64,000 bases of DNA, taken from CAHJXF01 sp038225855 (lineage in GTDB: Bacteria > Pseudomonadota > Gammaproteobacteria > Burkholderiales > Burkholderiaceae_D). The DNA lies in contig JBBRQU010000011.1 of assembly GCA_038225855.1 (NCBI GenBank), forward strand, positions 32,937-96,936. Reading direction: 5' to 3'. Of the stretch, positions 26,304-34,214 are shown piece by piece. Position numbers and translations under genes: made by a program. Each line of letters starts with the position of its first letter. Positions within the stretch are counted from its first letter, which is position 1. The notes under the pieces were generated by a model. That model had not been told where the DNA came from and searched no databases. It worked only from the letters and a program-made list of their open reading frames with translations.

Positions 26304-27851
26304 CTACTTGCCGATACAAAACCGTCCGAATATCTCGCCGAGCAAATCGTCGGCGGTGAACTCGCCGGTGATGCGATTGAGCTCGAGTTGCGCGAGTCGC
26401 AATTCTTCGGCGAAGAGCTCGAGCGCGCGGTCGCCGCGATCGGCGTGCGCGGCTGCGGCGCCCAGATGTTCTTGCGCCGCACGCAGCGCCGCGAGATGGC
26501 GTTCGCGTGCGAGAAAGCCGGTCTCGAGGCTCGGCTGCCAGCCGGCGATCGCGAGGAGTTCGTGACGCAAGAGGTCGAGCCCCGCGCCGGTTTTTGCAGA
26601 CAGGTGGATGCGCACCTCGCCCGGGCTGCCCTCGTTGCCGATCGCGCGCTCGATGCACGGCTCGTCCCCGAAGAGATCGATCTTGTTGACGATCGTGCGG
26701 CGCTCGGCGTGTGCAGGCAGGTGCGATGCGATCGCTTCGTCTTCGCTAATCGCGTCTTGATCGAACGCCGCGTTGTTCGATCCTCTGATCGATACATTGA
26801 TCGAAGTCGCATCGACCAGATGCAGCACGACGTGCGCCTTGGCGATCGCGTCCCAGGTCCGGGCGATGCCGATGCGCTCGACGGTGTTCGCATCCGACGC
26901 GTCGTCGAGTTCGCCGGGTTTGCGTATCCCCGCGGTGTCGACGATGTGCAGCGCGACGCCTTCGAGGCGGATGGTTTCTTCGACACGATCGCGCGTCGTG
27001 CCCGCGATCGGCGTGACGATCGCGACCTCGGCTTCTGCGAGCGCATTCAAGAGACTCGACTTGCCGACGTTGGGGCGGCCGATCAGCACGACGGTCAGCC
27101 CTTCGCGCAGCAGCGCGCCCTGTCGTGCGCGCTCGAACAGCGACTGCAATGCGTCGCGTGCGCGCGTGAGTCGCCCGCGCGCATCGGACTGCGCGAGGAA
27201 GTCGATCTCTTCTTCGGGAAAATCGAGCGTCGCTTCTACCAGCGCGCGCAGCGCGATCAACTGATCGACGAGCGTGCGGACCGCATCGGAGAACGCTCCC
27301 GATAACGAGGCCTGTGCGCCCAGAACCGCGGCTTCGCTGCTCGCTTCGATCAGATCGGCGACCGCTTCGGCTTGCGCAAGGTCGAGCTTGTCGTTGAGGA
27401 ACGCGCGCTGGGTGAACTCGCCGGGTTCCGCCAGCCTCATCGTCGCGGCCGGCGTCGTCGCGAATTGCGTCGTTCCGGAAGGCGCGTCGGACTCCTGCGC
27501 GGTCAATGACGACGCGAGTTCAAGGCACCGCGAGACGATCATCTGCAGCACCACCGGCCCGCCGTGCACCTGCAATTCGAGCACGTCTTCACCGGTGTAC
27601 GAATGCGGCGCGACGAACCAGAGCGCGATGCCGCGATCGATCACCGCGCCATCGGCCGCATGTAGAGCCACGAGGGACGCGTGACGAGGCACGAGTGCGA
27701 AGTCATCGGCCTTGCCGCACAGCTTCGAGACGAAGCGCAGCGAGATCGCTTGCCGGGTCCAACATCCGAGCGACAACCGCACGACGCCGATGCCGCCGCG
27801 TCCGGCCGGCGTCGCAATCGCAACGATGGGATCGTCGCGATGCAGGCTCAT
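26304..27851 (-). CDS. mnmE: tRNA modification GTPase MnmE
   Basis: A 515-residue tRNA U34 modification GTPase that works with MnmG. The N-terminal formyl-THF-binding domain starts DDPIVAIATPAGRGGIGVVRLS and includes EPGEFTQRAFLNDKLDLAQAEAVADLI. An inserted G domain has GRPNVGKSSLLN, the TTRD switch, VDTAGIR and NKIDLF. The C-terminus ends in the diagnostic FCIGK. Short insertions at about 115-135 and 355-375 make it longer than the usual 450-460 residues. It is the last gene of the rpmH-rnpA-yidD-yidC series. Confidence 0.97.
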   Translation of the reverse strand: MSLHRDDPIVAIATPAGRGGIGVVRLSLGCWTRQAISLRFVSKLCGKADDFALVPRHASLVALHAADGAVIDRGIALWFVAPHSYTGEDVLELQVHGGPVVLQMIVSRCLELASSLTAQESDAPSGTTQFATTPAATMRLAEPGEFTQRAFLNDKLDLAQAEAVADLIEASSEAAVLGAQASLSGAFSDAVRTLVDQLIALRALVEATLDFPEEEIDFLAQSDARGRLTRARDALQSLFERARQGALLREGLTVVLIGRPNVGKSSLLNALAEAEVAIVTPIAGTTRDRVEETIRLEGVALHIVDTAGIRKPGELDDASDANTVERIGIARTWDAIAKAHVVLHLVDATSINVSIRGSNNAAFDQDAISEDEAIASHLPAHAERRTIVNKIDLFGDEPCIERAIGNEGSPGEVRIHLSAKTGAGLDLLRHELLAIAGWQPSLETGFLARERHLAALRAAQEHLGAAAAHADRGDRALELFAEELRLAQLELNRITGEFTADDLLGEIFGRFCIGK

Positions 27852-27885
27852 ACGGTACTCATGACGGCCGCGTCGGCGCTTGCCT

Positions 27886-29640
27886 TTAAGCCGCCTTCTT
27901 CTTTCGCTCGCCCATCATCCGCGTGATCTGCCACTGCTGCGCGATCGACAAGAGGTTGTTGACGACCCAGTACAGCACCAGGCCCGCGGGGAAGAAGAAG
28001 AAGGTCACGCCGAACACCAGCGGCATGATCATCATGATCTTCGCCTGCGTGGGATCGGGCGGCGGCGGATTGAGTTTGAACTGCACGAACATCGACGCCA
28101 TCATGATGACGGGCAGGATGAAGTAGGGATCGGGCGCGGCCAGATCGTGTATCCATCCGAGCCACGGCGCACCGCGCACTTCGACGCTCGCCAGCAGCAC
28201 CGAATAGAGCGCGATGAAGAACGGGATCTGCACCACGATCGGAAGACACCCGCCGGCCGGGTTGACTTTTTCGACGCGATACAACTCCATCATCGCGGTG
28301 TTGAGCTTGGCGCGATCCTCCTTGTGCCGCTCCTGCAATTCCTTCATGCGCGGCGCCACGTTCTTCATGCGCGCCATCGACTTGTAGCTCGCCGCCGAAA
28401 GCGGGAAGAAGACCAGCTTGATCAGCACCGTCAGGCCGATGATCGCCCAGCCCCAATTGCCGACCAGCGCATAGATTTTTTCCAGCACCCAGAACATCGG
28501 CTTGGCGAGGATCGTGGTCCATCCGTAGTCGCGCACCAGTTCGAGCCCCGGGGCGACGGTCTCGAGCCTGCGTTCGATGGCCGGGCCGACGTAGAGCCGC
28601 GCGTCGTTGGTCTGCGTCGCGCCCGGAGCGATCGTGCCGAGCGGCTCGCGCAAGCCCACGCGAAAGAGATCCGCGTCGAGCTTGTCGGTGTAGTAGTCGC
28701 GCGGGCCGGCCGACGGTATCCATGCGGATACGAAGTAGTGCTGCAGCATCGCGACCCAGCCGTCGTCGGCACGCGCGATGTGCTTGTCGGGCCCCTTGCC
28801 CTTGGCGATGTCTTCGAAGCTCACCTTCTGGAAGCGGCCCGTGTCGCTGTACACCGCGGGGCCGAAATAGGTGCTGTAGAAACGCGATCCACCGGCCGGG
28901 GTCTTGTCGTCACGCACCAGTTGCAGGTAGAGCTGCGGCGCGATCGGCTGGGCGCCGATGTTGGTCACGGCGTGGCGCACATCGATCTGATAAGTACCGC
29001 GATGAAAGGTGTAGGTCTTGGTCAGCTTGACGCCGCCGCCCTCGGCTTCGAAGGTGACCGAGAGCGCGTCCTGTCCCGCCTCGAGCGCGCGCGGACCGGG
29101 GACGACCGTGAACGGTGTGCGGTGCGTGGGGAATGTGGCTTTCGATTCGGCGGCGCTGCCCGTGGTCGCGCCGACCAGTCCCGTCTGTGCGACGTAGAAA
29201 TAGCCCGGTGTCTGATCGAGCAACACGAAGTTCTGCTTGGGCTCGGCGCTGTCGCGATAGGCGGTGAGCTCGACGCGATCGACCGCGGCGCCGAGCGTGT
29301 TCAGGTCGACCGCAAGCAGATCGGTGCGGATCGCGACGCGCTCGCCTTTCACCGGGGTGGTTGCCGCGGGCGTGGATGGTGCGGCGCCGGCAGCCGTGCT
29401 GGCCGCACTGCTGGCAGCCACGCCGGTGGTGCCCTCGGTCGGAACCGAATTCGGCGTCGTGCTCGCTGTCGGCACGTCATTGGTCGGCGTGTGCGGCGCG
29501 CTGCCGGACGCAGCCGGCTGGACGGCTACTGGCGGGCCGAACATCGAGGCGCGCCCGTTGAAGCGCTGCCAGTTGTCCCAGATCATGAACAACGAGACCG
29601 AGAAAACGATCCAGAGAATGGTGCGGCGGGTATCCATCAT
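27886..29640 (-). CDS. yidC: Membrane protein insertase YidC
   Basis: A 584-residue inner-membrane insertase with the Gram-negative plan. The N-terminal anchor is ILWIVFSVSLFMIWDNWQ, followed by a Ser/Ala/Thr-rich linker and the large periplasmic P1 domain (about 100-360). Five conserved helices follow with YGWTTILAKPMFWVL, KLNTAMMELYRVEKVNPAGG and IPFFIALYSVLLASVE. It ends in a basic GERKKKAA tail. The gene is 54 bp behind yidD and 34 bp ahead of mnmE. Confidence 0.97.
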   Translation of the reverse strand: MMDTRRTILWIVFSVSLFMIWDNWQRFNGRASMFGPPVAVQPAASGSAPHTPTNDVPTASTTPNSVPTEGTTGVAASSAASTAAGAAPSTPAATTPVKGERVAIRTDLLAVDLNTLGAAVDRVELTAYRDSAEPKQNFVLLDQTPGYFYVAQTGLVGATTGSAAESKATFPTHRTPFTVVPGPRALEAGQDALSVTFEAEGGGVKLTKTYTFHRGTYQIDVRHAVTNIGAQPIAPQLYLQLVRDDKTPAGGSRFYSTYFGPAVYSDTGRFQKVSFEDIAKGKGPDKHIARADDGWVAMLQHYFVSAWIPSAGPRDYYTDKLDADLFRVGLREPLGTIAPGATQTNDARLYVGPAIERRLETVAPGLELVRDYGWTTILAKPMFWVLEKIYALVGNWGWAIIGLTVLIKLVFFPLSAASYKSMARMKNVAPRMKELQERHKEDRAKLNTAMMELYRVEKVNPAGGCLPIVVQIPFFIALYSVLLASVEVRGAPWLGWIHDLAAPDPYFILPVIMMASMFVQFKLNPPPPDPTQAKIMMIMPLVFGVTFFFFPAGLVLYWVVNNLLSIAQQWQITRMMGERKKKAA

Positions 29641-29694
29641 TGCGACTCGATGTGGGGTGCTGGGTGGTTATGACGCGTGCGATGTGGGGTGCGA

Positions 29695-29934
29695 TCAGGC
29701 GCGCGGCGGAACAGGATCGTGGCCGCCCGCATGCCACGGGTGACAGCGCGCGATGCGAACGACAGCCAGACGCGTGCCGACCCAGGGGCCGTGCAGCGCG
29801 ATCGCTTCAGCGGCATACGCCGAGCAACTCGGCGCGAAGCGGCAGCGCGCGGGCAACCACGGACTGATGACATAGCGATAGCCCGCGATCAGCGCGAGCA
29901 GCGCGCGCGTGACGAACTTGCGGATCGGATTCAT
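29695..29934 (-). CDS. yidD: Membrane protein insertion efficiency factor YidD
   Basis: A 79-residue DUF37 protein. The family signature CRFAPSCSAYAAEAI is present, with the upstream YRYVISPWLPA and downstream RIARCHPWHAGGHDPVP. Its start overlaps the rnpA stop by 4 bp (ATGA). It is thought to assist YidC-dependent insertion, and the conserved rnpA-yidD-yidC order supports the call. Confidence 0.95.
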   Translation of the reverse strand: MNPIRKFVTRALLALIAGYRYVISPWLPARCRFAPSCSAYAAEAIALHGPWVGTRLAVVRIARCHPWHAGGHDPVPPRA

Positions 29935-30314
29935 GACGATGCGCCTTGCGTCAGCACGCGTTTGCTCACGCCGCGCGAACGCAGGCGCTCGGACAGCGTC
30001 GTCAGCATTGCGTTGGCATCGAACCAGGGACGCGGCGCCAGCGGGGCATTCATGCGAATCACGAAATCAGCGCCGCCAAACTCTGTGGCCCATGCAGCGC
30101 GCTGACGACGAAACGCCTCGCGCCAACGACGCTTGATGGTGTTGCGCGCAATAGCCGAGCGTACGAAGCGTTTCGGGATCACGAGACCGAGCCGCCAGCC
30201 TGGAGCGTCGCCAAAGCGAACATGAAAAGCAAAGGCGCCACTGCGAAAGACAGATGCTTGCCTGAGGCAAGCATCGAAACCTTCGACGCCCGGTATGCGC
30301 GCACACCGCGGCAA
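29931..30314 (-). CDS. rnpA: Ribonuclease P protein component
   Basis: The protein subunit of RNase P, with the diagnostic RNTIKRRWREAFRRQ helix and GLVIPKRFVRSA upstream of it. The N-terminal LPRCARIPGVEGFDAC stretch aligns with the usual FPRSxRL opening. I place the start at the TTG at 30314 (127 residues), because no ATG or GTG lies between it and the end of rpmH. The only other candidate, GTG 30431, would overlap rpmH by 59 bp and add 39 residues without RnpA character. Neither has a convincing ribosome site. Confidence 0.85.
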   Translation of the reverse strand: MPRCARIPGVEGFDACLRQASVFRSGAFAFHVRFGDAPGWRLGLVIPKRFVRSAIARNTIKRRWREAFRRQRAAWATEFGGADFVIRMNAPLAPRPWFDANAMLTTLSERLRSRGVSKRVLTQGASS

Positions 30315-30372
30315 CCCGCAGGAAGGCGAGCGCGGCTCGATCGACGGGGTACTCGAAGCGGGTCGAGCTGCG

Positions 30373-30507
30373 TCAGACCGCGAGGCGATGACGGCCTTTG
30401 GCGCGGCGAGCGCGAATGACCGAACGGCCACCGCGCGTCTTCATGCGCACGAGAAAGCCGTGCGTTCGCTTGCGGCGGACAACGGAAGGTTGGTAGGTGC
30501 GCTTCAT
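30373..30507 (-). CDS. rpmH: 50S ribosomal protein L34
   Basis: A 44-codon gene whose product begins MKRTYQPSVVRRKRTHGF and ends RAKGRHRLAV, a full-length L34. It starts the rpmH-rnpA-yidD-yidC-mnmE series transcribed away from dnaA. A good promoter lies 33-62 bp upstream. Confidence 0.98.
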   Translation of the reverse strand: MKRTYQPSVVRRKRTHGFLVRMKTRGGRSVIRARRAKGRHRLAV

Positions 30508-30539
30508 GATAGGGGTGCTCGGTCGTCTAAAAACCTGAA

Positions 30540-30569
30540 ATTAAACACAAAAGCCACCCGTTCTGTCAA
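30540..30569 (-). promoter_or_regulatory. Sigma-70 promoter of rpmH
   Basis: On the minus strand a perfect TTGACA (30569-30564) is followed after 18 bp by TTTAAT (30545-30540), then 32 bp to the rpmH ATG. It is the clearest housekeeping promoter in the window. Confidence 0.75.
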
Positions 30570-30623
30570 ATCACGGGGCTACGGGCGCGGTTGCGGGGCT
30601 GTCGCTAGTGCGGGTCACGGGAC

Positions 30624-30632
30624 TGTGGATAA
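30624..30632 (-). promoter_or_regulatory. DnaA box (perfect TTATCCACA)
   Basis: The plus strand reads TGTGGATAA, the complement of the consensus 9-mer. It lies 3 bp upstream of the candidate dnaA -35 element, a placement suited to autoregulation of dnaA and to origin function. Confidence 0.8.
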
Positions 30633-30634
30633 CT

Positions 30635-30664
30635 TTGCGCTCGGACCTCGGTTCGCGGTAAAAT
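30635..30664 (+). promoter_or_regulatory. Candidate dnaA promoter
   Basis: TTGCGC (30635-30640) and TAAAAT (30659-30664) are separated by 18 bp, next to the DnaA box. If used, the dnaA transcript has a leader of about 410 nucleotides before the homology-based start. Confidence 0.55.
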
Positions 30665-31081
30665 CCGGGCTTGCCGCGATCGCTGCTTTTGCTTTCCCCG
30701 GCGCGCGCTAAAACGCTTTTCGACCAGCCCGATAGACGGCTTGGCACATACCAATAGAACATCGCTGAGCTTCGCGCGAATCGATCCCCGTCGAACCGCC
30801 GCCCCGCCCCGCATTACCCCCGCTTCACCCTGATGGCTGGTCACAACGACAGATAACGATAGCGCCGCGTGCGGCTTTCTTGCGCGGCGGTTGGAACACT
30901 TCTCGTAGAAACCGTGGAAATAGACAAGAACATGCCGGCCGAGTTTCTCGCATCGGTGCGCGCCCAGGGTCGAAGCGGTACGGTCGGCGACGAGAAGAAC
31001 GCAACGTTGCATACGCATCCGGGTGCAAACGCGGATACAAGGCCGGACGCCATACCAGACGCCGCGCCTGACCGGGATTCG

Positions 31082-32536
31082 ATGAACGATTTTTGGCGCT
31101 CCTGCACGGAACAGCTTCGCGATGAATTGACGCCGCAACAGTTCGCGGCGTGGATCAAGCCCTTGACTGCGGGCGAGTTCGATGCCGACGAGCGCCGCCT
31201 GAAGATCGGCGCGCCCAATCGTTTCAAGCTCGATTGGGTGAAGAACCAGTTTGGCAGCCGCATCGAAGTGATCGCGCAGCGTTTCTTCGACGCGCCGGTG
31301 CAGGTCGATTTCTTTCTCGATGCCAAGCCCGCCGGGATAGGCCCTTCAGCGGAGCGCGGCAACGCGACCTCGGTCATCGGCGGAGGCGCGGTTTCGAATG
31401 CTCCGCTGACGGACAGCATGGCTAGCCCGACGTCCCCGCACGGGTCGACCAACGGCTATGCGCGCGGGGCAAGTTCAGCGAACGACATGAGCAAGCCGGC
31501 GGCGTCGTTGACCGAACGCTCGCGACTCGATCCCGCGCTGACGTTCGACAATTTCGTCACAGGCAAGGCCAATCAACTCGCGCGCGCCGCTGCCACGCAG
31601 GTCGCCGACAACCCGGGCAAGTCGTACAACCCGCTCTTTCTGCACGGCGGTGTGGGGCTCGGCAAGACCCACTTGATCCAGGCGGTGGGCAATCAAATCA
31701 TCGCGCGCCACCCGAACGCGAAGATTCGCTACATCCACGCCGAGCAGTTCGTGGCCGATGTGGTGAAGGCCTATCAGCGCAAGGCCTTCGACAACTTCAA
31801 GCAGACCTATCACTCGCTCGATCTCTTGCTGATCGACGACATCCAGTTCTTCTCGAGGAAAGAAGGCACGCAGGAACAGTTCTTCTATACCTTCGAAGCG
31901 CTGGCCGCAGCCAAGAAGCAGATCATAATCACCAGCGACACCTATCCGGCCGAGATGGTGGGCATCGACGAGCGCCTCGTGTCGCGCTTCGGTAGCGGCC
32001 TCACGGTCGCAGTCGAGCCGCCCGAGCTCGAGATGCGCGTCGCCATTCTCCTGAAGAAGTCCGAGCAGGAAGGCAGGCCGCTGTCGGACGACGTGGCCTT
32101 TTTCGTCGCCAAGCATTCGCGCTCGAACGTGCGCGAACTCGAAGGCGCGCTACGCAAGCTGCTGGCCTTCGCCGATTTTCACAATCGCGAAATCACCATC
32201 GATCTCGCTCGCGAGGCCTTGAAGGACTTGTTGAGCGTCCAGCGCGCGCAGGTCTCGGTCGAGAGTATTCAGAAGACGGTGGCCGACTTCTACAAGATCA
32301 AGGTGGCCGACATGTATTCGCAACGCCGACCGTCCAACATCGCGAGGCCGCGGCAGATCGCGATGTATTTCGCGAAGGAATTGACGCAGAAGAGCTTGCC
32401 GGAAATCGGTGAACTCTTCGGTGGTCGCGATCACACCACCGTGTTGCATGCGGTGCGCAAGATCAACGAGCTGCGCGGCAAGTTTCCCGAGTTGAACCAC
32501 GAGTTGCATGTGCTGTTGCAGACGCTCAAGGGATGA
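31082..32536 (+). CDS. dnaA: Chromosomal replication initiator DnaA
   Basis: Initiator ATPase of 484 residues from the chosen start. Domain I opens NDFWRSCTEQLRDELTPQQF. A Ser/Ala-rich domain II linker spans about 80-140. The AAA+ domain III has Walker A GGVGLGKTHL (about 189-198), Walker B LLLIDDIQFF and sensor motifs, and domain IV carries the DnaA signature GGRDHTTVLHAVRKI. The ATG at 31082 is where family similarity begins and has a weak GGGA site. Upstream in-frame starts at 30869 (GTG) and 30932 (ATG) remain possible. Confidence 0.97.
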   Translation: MNDFWRSCTEQLRDELTPQQFAAWIKPLTAGEFDADERRLKIGAPNRFKLDWVKNQFGSRIEVIAQRFFDAPVQVDFFLDAKPAGIGPSAERGNATSVIGGGAVSNAPLTDSMASPTSPHGSTNGYARGASSANDMSKPAASLTERSRLDPALTFDNFVTGKANQLARAAATQVADNPGKSYNPLFLHGGVGLGKTHLIQAVGNQIIARHPNAKIRYIHAEQFVADVVKAYQRKAFDNFKQTYHSLDLLLIDDIQFFSRKEGTQEQFFYTFEALAAAKKQIIITSDTYPAEMVGIDERLVSRFGSGLTVAVEPPELEMRVAILLKKSEQEGRPLSDDVAFFVAKHSRSNVRELEGALRKLLAFADFHNREITIDLAREALKDLLSVQRAQVSVESIQKTVADFYKIKVADMYSQRRPSNIARPRQIAMYFAKELTQKSLPEIGELFGGRDHTTVLHAVRKINELRGKFPELNHELHVLLQTLKG

Positions 32537-32550
32537 GGATGACTGCGACC

Positions 32551-32624
32551 CCGTCGTCCCCGCGAACGCGGGAACTCAGTGGCTTTGCCTTGACGACGCT
32601 GGATTCCCACTTACGCGGGAACGA
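32551..32624. repeat. REP/BIME-like paired palindrome, copy C
   Basis: CCCGCGAACGCGGG and a facing TTCCCACTTACGCGGGAA unit are joined by about 27 bp with CGTCGT/ACGAC edges. It lies directly after dnaA, where the hairpins could act as a transcript-stabilising or terminating structure. Copies E and F resemble it most closely. Confidence 0.75.
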
Positions 32625-32637
32625 CACGCGGCTCGGT

Positions 32638-32803
32638 TGTGGACAAGGACTGCATGCGATGGGGACGGTATGTGCAAGACCGGCTCGATGGGCCGGCGCC
32701 TCGAATCGATCCACAAACCCACGGACTCGCGTACAGAGTCCGCGCACAGGCTTATCGTTTTCGCAATCGTTTGATTCGTTTCGTTCGCATGACGTTGTCC
32801 ACA
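32638..32803. other. DnaA-box cluster in the dnaA-dnaN gap, candidate oriC part
   Basis: In the 313-bp dnaA-dnaN gap the 9-mer TTGTCCACA (one mismatch to TTATCCACA) occurs on the minus strand at 32638-32646 and on the plus strand at 32795-32803. A weaker CGATCCACA lies at 32707-32715. The sequence between and after them, to about 32850, is richer in AT than the flanks. Origin function is inferred from boxes and position. Confidence 0.55.
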
Positions 32804-32849
32804 GTGTTCGGGCCTCTCTATCAATTAACATCATTGAGGTTTAAAGCAA

Positions 32850-33974
32850 ATGCAACTTATAAAAGCGCCGCGTGACGCGCTGCTCAAACCGCTGGCCGTC
32901 GTCAGCGGAATCGTTGAACGACGCCATACCCTGCCGATCCTCGCCAACATCCTCATTCGCAAGGAAGGCCCCAAGGTCTCATTCGTCTCGACCGACATCG
33001 AGGTGCAGATCAAGACGCATGCGGACATTGGGGTCGGTGCCGAGAATTTCGCGATCACGGTCGCGGCGAGAAAGCTGCTCGACATCCTGCGTGCGCTGCC
33101 CGAGTCGGGCGAGGTCACGCTTTCGCACAGCGCGAAGAAGATGACGGTGCAGTCGGGCAAGAGTCGCTTCAACTTGCAGACGCTGGCCGCCGAAGAATTC
33201 CCGACGGTGACGCAACCCGAGAGCTATCTCGCGAGCTTCACGCTGCCGCAAAAGACCTTGAAGCACCTGATCGCGATGGTGCATTTCTCGATGGCGCAGC
33301 AAGACATTCGCTACTACCTCAACGGCCTGCTATTGGTGGTCGATGGCAAGCAGGTGATTGCGGTGGCGACCGATGGACACCGCCTCGCGTACTGCGCGGT
33401 CGAGACCGATGGGGTTGCTGACAGCGCGGTTGCCAGCGAACGGCAAGAGGTCATCGTTCCGAGAAAGAGCATTCTCGAATTGCAGCGTCTGCTCGACGAC
33501 AGCGACGCGCCCGTCACGATCGATATCGCGGCCAACCAGGTGCGCTTTACCTTCGATACGATCGAGCTCGTCTCGAAGCTGGTCGAGGGCAAGTTCCCCG
33601 ATTACCAGCGCGTCATTCCGAGTGGCTACACCAAGAGCTTTTCGATCGGTCGCGACGACTGGCTGCGCTCGCTGCAACGCGTGGCGATCTTGACCAGCGA
33701 CAAGTTCAAGGGCGTGCGCTTCGTATTGAGCGAAGACGCGGTGAAGATCAGCTCGACCAACGCCGACCAGGAAGACGCGCAGGACGAAATCGAGATCGCG
33801 TATCCGCACGGCACGCTCGATATCGGATTCAACGTGTCGTACCTGCTCGACGTGCTCAACAATTTGAAGACTGAGCAGGTCATGGTGTCGGTGGGCGATT
33901 CGAATTCGAGCGCACTGATCACGTTGCCTGAGCAGCAAGACTTCAAGTACGTCGTGATGCCGATGCGGATTTGA
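32850..33974 (+). CDS. dnaN: DNA polymerase III beta sliding clamp
   Basis: A 374-residue clamp protein with three repeated clamp domains, starting MQLIKAPRDALLKPLAVVSGIVERRHTLPILANI. Later landmarks are MAQQDIRYYLNGLLL, TDGHRLAYCAVE and the C-terminal QDFKYVVMPMRI, which forms part of the peptide-binding pocket. The 313-bp gap after dnaA with DnaA boxes suggests a separate promoter is possible. Confidence 0.98.
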   Translation: MQLIKAPRDALLKPLAVVSGIVERRHTLPILANILIRKEGPKVSFVSTDIEVQIKTHADIGVGAENFAITVAARKLLDILRALPESGEVTLSHSAKKMTVQSGKSRFNLQTLAAEEFPTVTQPESYLASFTLPQKTLKHLIAMVHFSMAQQDIRYYLNGLLLVVDGKQVIAVATDGHRLAYCAVETDGVADSAVASERQEVIVPRKSILELQRLLDDSDAPVTIDIAANQVRFTFDTIELVSKLVEGKFPDYQRVIPSGYTKSFSIGRDDWLRSLQRVAILTSDKFKGVRFVLSEDAVKISSTNADQEDAQDEIEIAYPHGTLDIGFNVSYLLDVLNNLKTEQVMVSVGDSNSSALITLPEQQDFKYVVMPMRI

Positions 33975-34017
33975 GAGCGATGATTTTTTGCAACGTCTGC
34001 CACTCGAGACTGCATAG

Positions 34018-34110
34018 CTCGTCGCCCCGGCGAAGGCCGGGGTCCAAGTTGCCTTCCACCGCGCATGCGTGAACTCGGGTCCCGGCCCCAGGCCTTCTCC
34101 GGGGCAGGCT
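34018..34110. repeat. REP/BIME-like paired palindrome, copy D
   Basis: CCCCGGCGAAGGCCGGGG and a facing CCCCAGGCCTTCTCCGGGG unit sit in the dnaN-gyrB gap. The inner ...CCAAGTT and AACTCGGG edges resemble copy B. The hairpins lie about 45 bp after the dnaN stop. Confidence 0.75.
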
Positions 34111-34214
34111 CCGCTGGAAGACGGTAGATTTGCTGATGCTGTTTCACTGAATCAATGGGTGTTCATTCGCCGTTTAGACCCCACATTCCAAGCATGTTCG
34201 AACGAAAGTTTTTA

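Larger units (their letters stand above)
30508..31081. other. rpmH-dnaA intergenic region, candidate oriC half
   Basis: This 574-bp gap holds the divergent rpmH and dnaA promoters, one perfect DnaA box and an AT-rich stretch at about 30525-30575 that could melt. From 30869 the dnaA frame is open (GTG 30869, ATG 30932) but encodes low-complexity sequence unlike DnaA, so I treat it as leader. Gene polarity reverses here, as expected at an origin. Confidence 0.6.
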
